This document shows, piece after piece, positions 8,085 through 13,240 of a stretch of 13,240 bases of DNA. The position numbers and the translations under genes are program-made. A model generated the notes under the pieces. It was given only the letters and a program-made list of their open reading frames with translations. It was not told where the DNA came from and ran no database searches. Every line of letters starts with the position of its first letter. The first letter of the stretch is position 1. The DNA is from Thermus sp. JCM 17653 (lineage in GTDB: Bacteria > Deinococcota > Deinococci > Deinococcales > Thermaceae). The stretch is from assembly GCA_001311585.1 (NCBI GenBank), contig BBBN01000018.1:1-13240 (forward strand), given 5' to 3'.

Positions 8085-8527
8085 CTACTTTTGGCAGCTC
8101 GGGCACTTCCCCCGGAATTCCAGGCGGAAGCCTCCAGGGCCCAACCCGTGCGCTCGGCGGCCGCCTGCATGGCGGGGTTCACGTCCAGCTCGGGAAGGTT
8201 CTTGAGGAGCAGGTCCTCCACCTTGCCGCAGGAGAGGCAGACCAGGTGCACGTGGGGCTCGTTGTAGCCGTCGTAGCGGGTGTAGCCCTTGGGGTCCTTG
8301 AACTCGTAGAGGAGCCCGTGCTCCCTGAGGACGTGCAGGTTCAGGTAAACGGTGGAGAGGCCGATGTCGTAGCCCCGCTTCTTCAGGCCCTGGTAGAGCT
8401 CCTCCGGGGTGGGGTGTACGTTTTTGCGGTCTAGGTAGCTCAGGATCCGCTCCCTGGGCAGGGTGTGCCGCAGGCCCACCGCCTTAAGCCGCGCCCGGTA
8501 GTTCTCCTTTTCCTTGGTCCTTGGCAT
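8085..8527 (-). CDS. Fur-family transcriptional regulator, PerR-like (one frame break)
   Basis: Metal-dependent winged-helix repressor, 147 residues after one added base. DNA-recognition helix region is GLSTVYLNLHVLREHGLL (~56-73). Zinc-site cysteines are C97xxC100 (HLVCLSCGK) and C142xxC145 (GKCPSCQK at the C-terminus). The second pair lies beyond the frame break at ~8127, where GAGGCTTCC probably lost a G. The regulatory-site residues line up with Bacillus PerR almost number for number: H38, D86, H92, H94 and D105 versus H37, D85, H91, H93 and D104. Asp at the last position is the feature separating PerR from most Fur proteins (Glu), so peroxide sensing is more likely than pure iron sensing (inference). 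The ATG at 8527 has AGGAGG just upstream, and a good promoter precedes it. Confidence 0.92.
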
Positions 8528-8550
8528 GGCTCCTCCTTCCTTTCAGTTCC

Positions 8551-8578
8551 AGTATACACAGGCGGTGTGCAGATGCAA
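8551..8578 (-). promoter_or_regulatory. Promoter of the Fur/PerR-like gene
   Basis: On the minus strand TTGCAT (8578-8573), a 16-base spacer and TATACT (8556-8551) lie 23 bases before the ATG, leaving room for the AGGAGG site. A near-palindrome, GTGTGCA-GA-TGCAACAC (8565-8581), covers the -35 and could be an operator, although it does not resemble the known AT-rich Fur or PerR boxes. Confidence 0.6.
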
Positions 8579-8665
8579 CACGCAGAAGATTGCCAATGAG
8601 GTAGATACGCCACCTTTGCCCTTGGTGGGCTTTTTCTGCACCCGTTGCTTTCCTGCCTTTCCCTT

Positions 8666-8680
8666 CTATTCTAGAAATAG
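8666..8680. promoter_or_regulatory. AT-rich near-palindrome between divergent promoters (candidate operator)
   Basis: CTATTCTAGAAATAG stands out in a GC-rich context. The core TTCTAGAA is a perfect 8-base palindrome and the outer CTAT/ATAG pairs are offset by one. It lies 31 bases before the TATAAT of the ftsB-like gene, next to the start of the PerR-like gene. Binding by that regulator is a guess. Confidence 0.3.
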
Positions 8681-8687
8681 TCCCCGG

Positions 8688-8716
8688 TTTTCCCAAGACG
8701 GGGCTTCGGGTATAAT
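8688..8716 (+). promoter_or_regulatory. Promoter of the ftsB-like gene, probably leaderless
   Basis: A perfect TATAAT (8711-8716) is preceded by a weak TTTTCC at 17-base spacing. The GTG start codon is at 8726, about where transcription should begin, and there is no Shine-Dalgarno site between. Confidence 0.7.
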
Positions 8717-8725
8717 GGCCGCACC

Positions 8726-8989
8726 GTGGAGCGTCCCATCTACCGCTTCCTCCACCTGGTCTTCGCCCTGGGCCTGGTCCATGCGCTTTTCCTTTTGGCC
8801 CAGGAGGGGGTGCGGGCCCACGAGCTGGCCCAAAGGGGGGCCCGGCTGGAAGCGGAGCTTCGTCGAGCCGAGGCGCGGGTGGCGGAGCTCAGGGCCTGGC
8901 TTGCGGCATCCCAGGACCCCGCCCACCTCGAGGCCCTGGCCCGCAGGCTTGGCATGGTGCGCCAAGGGGAGATACTAAAGAGGCGATGA
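8726..8989 (+). CDS. FtsB/DivIC-like septum formation initiator protein
   Basis: Small bitopic cell-division protein, 87 residues, in the usual size range for FtsB/DivIC. A short N-terminal cytoplasmic stretch leads into one membrane helix (~8-25, FLHLVFALGLVHALFLLA). A Glu/Arg/Leu heptad coiled coil follows (~30-62, periplasmic), then the family's C-terminal signature DPAHLEALARRLGMVRQGEI (compare the D-x-x-x-(I/L)-E-x-x-A-R-x-x-L-G-x-V-x-x-G-E-I pattern). Such proteins bridge FtsL and FtsQ in the divisome. GTG 8726 is chosen because it sits 9 bases after TATAAT and begins the membrane-anchor sequence. Its TGA overlaps the next ATG (ATGA), implying co-translation. The membrane-anchor/coiled-coil family assignment is good; whether it acts as FtsB or DivIC is open. 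Confidence 0.8.
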   Translation: MERPIYRFLHLVFALGLVHALFLLAQEGVRAHELAQRGARLEAELRRAEARVAELRAWLAASQDPAHLEALARRLGMVRQGEILKRR

Positions 8990-9243
8990 GGGACGACCCC
9001 GCCCACCTGCTTCTGGAAGACGAGGCCCTGACCGATGGCCTCACCGACGAGGAGGCCGAAACCCTCCTCTCCTGGCTTTTGGGCCTGGCCCAGGAGGCCG
9101 GCCCCGCCCAGCTGGCCCATCTCCGCCGCCTGGGTCACGAGATCACCCGCCTTTCCCGGGATTATGGGGTGCCCGTGGAGGACCTTATCGCCCTGGTGGA
9201 GCTCGCCTGGGGCGAGGGGGAGGCCCCCGGGCTCCAGGCCTAA
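8986..9243 (+). CDS. Hypothetical protein, small acidic helical (85 aa)
   Basis: I do not recognise a family. The 85-residue product is acidic, Leu/Ala/Glu-rich and probably all helical, with no signal peptide, membrane segment or cysteine. An early run (LLLEDEALTDGLTDEEAETL) is followed by an amphipathic middle and an ending GVPVEDLIALVELAWGEGEA. It is likely genuine. It overlaps the ftsB-like stop by 4 bases in ATGA fashion, has third-position GC bias like its neighbours, and stays open up to the facing lysR-type gene. The overlap suggests a function tied to, or at least co-expressed with, the septum protein. Its TAA overlaps the opposing gene's TAG by 4 bases. Confidence 0.75.
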   Translation: MRDDPAHLLLEDEALTDGLTDEEAETLLSWLLGLAQEAGPAQLAHLRRLGHEITRLSRDYGVPVEDLIALVELAWGEGEAPGLQA

Positions 9244-10097
9244 AGCACCAGGCCGGAAAGCAGGGCCCGCACCTCCTGAAGGCGGGGGGGTGGGGGGCGT
9301 TTGCAGTAGATAAGGGAAACCTGCAGGGCGGCTTCCTCTCTTAGGGGCTTAAGAACGGTGCCCGGGTGGGGAAAGACCCGGTACGGGGCCAGGGTGAGGT
9401 AGACCCCCACCCCGGCGGCCACCAGGCTCACCGCCTGGGGAAAGCGGGCCACCTCCCGCACCACCTTGGGAGCGAACCCCGCCTTGCGGAAAACCTCCAT
9501 GAAGCCTCGTGGAGGGGCGGGAGGGACTCCCGGGGGATGAGCAGAAAAGGCTCCTCCCGCAGGTCGCTTAGGGCCACCCGTTCCTCCCCCGCCAAGGGGT
9601 GGCCTTCGGGCAGGAGGGCCACGATGGGCACCTTGAAAAGGGGCTCCTCCCCGATCCCGGGGTCCTCCACCTTTAGCCCGGCAAGCCCGTAGTCCAGCCG
9701 TCCTTCCTTGAGGGCCCGCACCTGCTCGGGGGTGTGCATCTCCAAGACCTCCACGGGCTGGCCCAGCCCCCGACGCAGGTGGTCCAGGAGGGGCATAAGG
9801 TCGGGGAGGAGGTTCTCCGGCACGCCGAAGCGCAGCTCCCTCCTTCCCGCCCGGCGCACCCTTTCCTTCAGGGCCTCCACCTCCTTAAGAAGCTTCTCCC
9901 CCTGCTCTTTCAGGGCCTCCCCCGCCGGGGTCAGACGGAAGGGCCTCCGCTCCACCAGCTTGACCCCGAGTTCCCGCTCCAGGGCCTGGATCTGCTGGGA
10001 GAGGGCCGGCTGGGAGAGGTAGGCCCGCTCCGCCGCCTTGTGGAAGTTTTTTTTCCTCGGCCAGGAGGAGGAAGAGGCGCAGGCGGCGCAGATCCAT
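9240..10097 (-). CDS. LysR-family transcriptional regulator (two frame breaks)
   Basis: Repaired length is 285 residues, typical of LTTRs. The N-terminal winged helix-turn-helix reads MDLRRLRLFLLLAEEKNFHK then AAERAYLSQPALSQQIQALE and ELGVKLVERRPFRLTPAGEA. A linker helix and the two-lobed effector domain follow (RELRFGVPENLL..., VALLPEGHPLAGEERVALSD, VSLVAAGVGVYLTLAP). Break 1 is in a run of eight A (T8 at 10047-10054 on the plus strand), where seven would restore the frame. Break 2 is near 9505 (HEGFMEVFRKAGF after one base). It is divergent from aceE and has an inverted-repeat LTTR box over its own start, so autorepression and control of aceEF are both plausible. The effector is unknown. 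No Shine-Dalgarno precedes the ATG; TAAGCT 9 bases upstream suggests leaderless expression. Confidence 0.93.
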
Positions 10098-10115
10098 GAT
10101 AAGAAAAGCTTATCA
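10097..10115. promoter_or_regulatory. LysR-type operator overlapping the regulator's start codon
   Basis: TGATAAG-AAAAG-CTTATCA is a perfect 7-bp inverted repeat with a 5-base spacer. It contains the ATA/TAT symmetry of LTTR boxes (T-N11-A) and is very AT-rich for this DNA. It touches the LysR ATG (10097) and contains the gene's candidate -10 TAAGCT (10112-10107). It ends 94 bases before aceE. Confidence 0.7.
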
Positions 10116-10209
10116 CATGGGCCCGGGAGGTTCTATTGGACAAACCGGCCTCCCCTGCGCCACACTTAGGGGTAGGTCGGTGTAGTGTAGTTTTCCGCAA
10201 GGGGGAGGC

Positions 10210-12925
10210 ATGACGGAGAAAGCGCTGGTGGAAGCCTTTAGGGCCCTCTCGCCGGAGGAGCGGGAGCGCCTTAGGCAGGTGGAGAACCGGGAGTGGCTGG
10301 AGTCCTTGGAGTACGTGCTCCGGGTGGAAGGCTTTGAGCGGGTGGAGGAGCTTTTGCGCCTTTTGGACCAGTACCTCTACCTGCAGGGCTTTTTTTCCCC
10401 AAAACCGCCTCAACGCCCCTTACCTGAATACCCTCCCCAAGGAGAAGGAGCCCCCTTACCCCGGGGACCTGGAGCTGGAGCGCCGCATCGCCAACATCCT
10501 GCGCTGGAACGCCGCCATGATGGTCACCCGGGCCAACAAGAGGGCCGAGGGCATCGGGGGGCACATCGCCACCTACGCCTCCATCGCCGAGCTTTATGAG
10601 GTGGGCTTCAACCACTTCTTCCGCGGGCCGGAGGCGGGGCTGGACCGGGATTTGGTCTTCTTCCAGGGCCACGCCTCCCCCGGGAACTACGCCCGGGCCT
10701 TTTTGGAGGGGCGGCTTAGGGAGGAGGACCTGGAGAACTTCCGCCGCGAGGTCCACCCCCCGGTGCCGGGGGGGCGGGGGCTTTCCAGCTACCCCCACCC
10801 CTGGCTCATGCCCGGCTTCTGGGAGTTCCCCACGGTCTCCATGGGCCTAGGCCCCATCCAGGCCATCTACCAGGCGCGCTTTATGCGCTACCTCGAGGAC
10901 CGGGGCCTCAAGCCCAAAAGCTCCGCCAAGGTCTGGGCCTTCCTGGGGGACGGGGAGCACGACGAGCCCGAAACGGTGGGGGCTTTGCACCTCGCCGCCC
11001 GGGAGAACCTGGACAACCTCATCTTCGTGGTGAACTGCAACCTCCAGCGCCTGGACGGCCCCGTGCGGGGCAACTCCAAGGTCATCCAGGAGCTGGAGAG
11101 GCTCTATAGGGGGGCGGGCTGGCACGTGATCAAGGTGGTCTGGGGCTCGGCCTGGGACGCCCTCCTCGCCAAGGACACGGAGGGCCACCTCCTCCGCCGC
11201 TTTGAGGCCCTGGTGGACGGGGAGAGCCAGCGCTACGCCGCCTTCGGGGGGAAGGAGCTAAGGGAACGCTTCTTCAACACCCCCGAGCTCAAGAAGCTCA
11301 TCGAGGGGATGACGGACGAGGAGCTCACCGAGCTCACCCGGTCCCGGGGCGGCCACGACATGGTCAAAATTTACGCCGCCTATAAGGCTGCGGTGGAGCA
11401 CCAGGGAAGCCCCGTGGTCATCCTCGCCCGGACCATCAAGGCTACGGGATGGGCCCCACGGTCATGGCCAAGAACGTGGCCCACCAGGTGAAGAAGCTCA
11501 CCGAGGAGGACCTGAAGGAGGCGAGGCGCTTCCTCGGCATCCCCCTTCCGGAGGAGAAGCTGGTGGAGCTCCCCTACTACCACCCGGGGCCGGACTCCCC
11601 CGAGGTCCGCTACCTCCTGGAAAGGAGGAAGGCCCTGGGCGGCTTCGTGCCCGAAAGGCGGGTGCGCTTCCAGGGGGGCCTCGAGGTCCCGGAGGAGGAG
11701 TTCTTCCGGGAGTTCTACGAGGGCTCGGGGGAGCGGGAGATCTCCACCACCATGGCCTTTGTGCGCATCCTGGCCAAGCTCCTCCGCCACCCCAAGATCG
11801 GCAAGTACATCGTCCCTATCGTCCCTGACGAGGCCCGCACCTTCGGCATGGAGGCCTGATCGCCCAGGTGGGCGTCTACTCCCCCCAGGGGCAGCTCTAC
11901 ATCCCCGTGGACGCGGGCACCCTCACCGCCTACCGGGAGAGCAAGGAGGGGCAGATCCTGGAGGAGGGGATCACCGAGGCCGGGGCCATGGCCGACTTCA
12001 TCGCCGCCGGCACCGCCTACGCCCACTGGGGCATCCCCACCATTCCCTTCCTCATCACCTACTCCATGTTCGGCCTGCAGCGGATCGGGGACCTGGTTTG
12101 GGCCGCCGCCGACCAGAGGACCCGGGGCTTCCTCCTGGGGGCCACCGCCGGGCGCACCACCCTGGCGGGGGAGGGCCTTCAGCACCAGGACGGCCAGAGC
12201 CACGTCTACGCCCTGGCCGCCCCCAACCTTCTCGCCTACGATCCCGCCTTCGCCTACGAGTTCGCCGTGATCCTGGAGGACGGCCTCCGCCGCATGTACG
12301 CTCGAGGGGAGGACGTCTTCTACTACATCACCATAGAAAACGAGAACTACGCCCATCCCCCCATGCCCGAGCCCCGGGAAAAGGTCAAGGAGGGCATCCT
12401 CAAGGGGCTTTACCTCTTCCGGAAAGGGGAGGGGAAAGGCCCCAGGGTGCAGCTTTTCGGCTCCGGGCCCATGCTGCCCCAGGCCCTGAAGGCCCAGGAG
12501 CTCCTTGCGGGCTTCGGCGTGGTGGCGGACGTCTGGAGCGCCACCAGCTACAAGGCCCTTTACCTGGACGCCGTGGAGGCCGAGAGGGAGCGGAGGCTTC
12601 TCGGTAAGGCGCGGAAGCCTACGTGCAGGAGGTCCTGGAGGGGCACGAGGGCCCCGTGGTGGCCGTGACCGATTACCTCAAGGCCCTCCCCAGCCTGGTG
12701 CGGGACCACGTGGGGCGGCCCTTCTGCGCCCTGGGCACCGACGGCTTCGGCCGCTCGGATACCCGGGAGGCTCTCCGGGACTTCTTTGAGGTGGACGCCC
12801 GGCACATCGCCTACGCCGCCTTGGCCCTCCTCGTGGAGCAGGGCCAGGCGGAAGCCAGGGCCCTGGACCAGGCCAGGGAGGCCCTGGGGCTTAAGCTGGA
12901 AGAGGTGCCGCCGCACAGGCGGTAG
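10210..12925 (+). CDS. aceE: Pyruvate dehydrogenase E1 component, homodimeric type (AceE; four frame breaks)
   Basis: Thiamine-diphosphate enzyme that decarboxylates pyruvate and passes the acetyl group to E2. Repaired length is 905 residues, close to the ~890 of other AceE proteins. Marks: [37 protein letters not shown] (~115-135), [39 protein letters not shown], the ThDP motif GDGEHDEPE ... [18 protein letters not shown] (~245-285), [33 protein letters not shown] and later [16 protein letters not shown]. Breaks are in a T7 run at 10390-10396 (one T too many; [12 protein letters not shown]), near 11440 ([12 protein letters not shown]), 11855 (FGMEGLIAQ) and 12617 ([10 protein letters not shown]). 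The ATG at 10210 follows AAGGGGGAGG. aceF begins 9 bases after the TAG, so they form an operon. No strong promoter is obvious in the 10116-10209 gap. Confidence 0.95.
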
Positions 12926-12934
12926 GGGGAAGGC

Positions 12935-13240
12935 ATGGAACTCAGGCTTCCGGAACTGGGCGACAACGTCACGCAGGCTACGGTGGTGGGGGTCCTGGTC
13001 AAGGAAGGGGACCAGGTGGCCCCCGGCCAGCCCCTCTTGGAGTTGGAAACGGACAAGGCGGTCATGGAGGTGCCCGCCGAGGTGGGCGGGGTGGTGAAGC
13101 GGGTCCTGGTCAAGGTGGGGGACGAGGTTCGCCCCGGCCAGCCCTTCCTGGAGCTCGCCGAGGAACGGGCGGAAACGCCTCCTCCTGAGGCGGAGGAAAA
13201 GCCGGAAGCGCCTCCTCCCAAGGCCGGGGAGCGCCCGCCC
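12935..13240 (+). CDS. aceF: Dihydrolipoamide acetyltransferase E2, lipoyl domain (partial, runs off window)
   Basis: Acetyl-carrying core of the pyruvate dehydrogenase complex; the first 102 residues are present with no frame break. One lipoyl domain (~1-78, [12 protein letters not shown] ... [11 protein letters not shown]) carries [15 protein letters not shown] with the lipoylated Lys41. A Pro/Glu/Ala-rich flexible linker starts at ~80 ([19 protein letters not shown]). A second lipoyl domain, the E1/E3-binding domain and the catalytic domain would lie beyond the window. The ATG has GGGGGAAGG just upstream and follows the aceE stop by 9 bases. From this fragment alone an E2 of another 2-oxo acid complex is possible; adjacency to aceE makes pyruvate dehydrogenase by far the likeliest. 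Confidence 0.93.
   Translation, partial: MELRLPELGDNVTQATVVGVLVKEGDQVAPGQPLLELETDKAVMEVPAEVGGVVKRVLVKVGDEVRPGQPFLELAEERAETPPPEAEEKPEAPPPKAGERPP

Noticed and set aside
8609..8635. Terminator-like CCACC...GGTGG stem followed by GCTTTTT on the plus strand
   Set aside because: The stem has only 5 bp with a 9-base loop, and no plus-strand gene lies upstream for it to end. A small RNA cannot be excluded but has no other support.
10116..10209. aceE promoter (TTGGAC at 10136; CACACT or TGTAGT downstream)
   Set aside because: The spacings (19 bases or more) and hexamers are poor, and no combination is better than chance. I therefore left it out of the features.
10390..10396. Programmed frameshifting in aceE at the T7 run
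   Set aside because: The same gene has three more breaks without slippery sequence, and AceE orthologs need no frameshift. A homopolymer miscall is simpler.
1..13240. CRISPR array, tRNA/rRNA genes, transposase or phage/defence genes
   Set aside because: No regularly spaced repeats, no cloverleaf or rRNA-like segments, and no recognisable mobile or defence protein were seen on either strand.

Overview
The window is high-GC (roughly 70%) bacterial DNA with tightly packed genes, 4- to 8-base start/stop overlaps, strong GC bias at third codon positions, GTG starts and several apparently leaderless genes. Protein content and style point to the genus Thermus (Deinococcota). This is inferred from the sequence; the species is not assigned.

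Minus strand, 6398 down to 1: a probable collinear run reads yqhQ-like DUF1385 membrane protein, mnmA (tRNA 2-thiouridylase), pstS, pstC, pstA, pstB (high-affinity phosphate ABC importer), then the start of an MFS transporter that leaves the window and seems to have its own promoter. Plus strand, 6430-7811: an M17 leucyl aminopeptidase, divergent from the DUF1385 gene. Between its end and the convergent Fur/PerR-type regulator (8527-8085, minus) lies a large imperfect palindrome of about 200 bp, the least ordinary structure here. A divergent promoter region (8528-8725) separates the regulator from a two-gene plus-strand unit: an FtsB/DivIC-like septum protein and an unknown 85-residue protein. 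That unit ends tail-to-tail against a LysR-family regulator (10097-9240, minus). The regulator is divergent from aceE (pyruvate dehydrogenase E1), which is followed 9 bases later by the lipoyl domain of aceF/E2, cut by the window end. A textbook LysR-type box overlaps the regulator's own start codon.

The dominant technical feature is about 23 frame breaks spread over ten of the fourteen genes. The protein family clearly continues in another frame at each break, and nearly all are single missing bases. Two are probable extra bases in A/T homopolymers. Because essential genes (aceE, mnmA) are hit as often as the rest and restored lengths come out as whole codons at family-typical size, I read these as sequencing/assembly indels and annotate each gene across its breaks.

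Functionally the window is mostly core metabolism: phosphate uptake, tRNA modification, peptide turnover, peroxide/metal-responsive control, cell division and entry of pyruvate into the TCA cycle. I see no tRNA, rRNA, CRISPR array, phage module or complete insertion sequence, and no convincing new multi-gene system.
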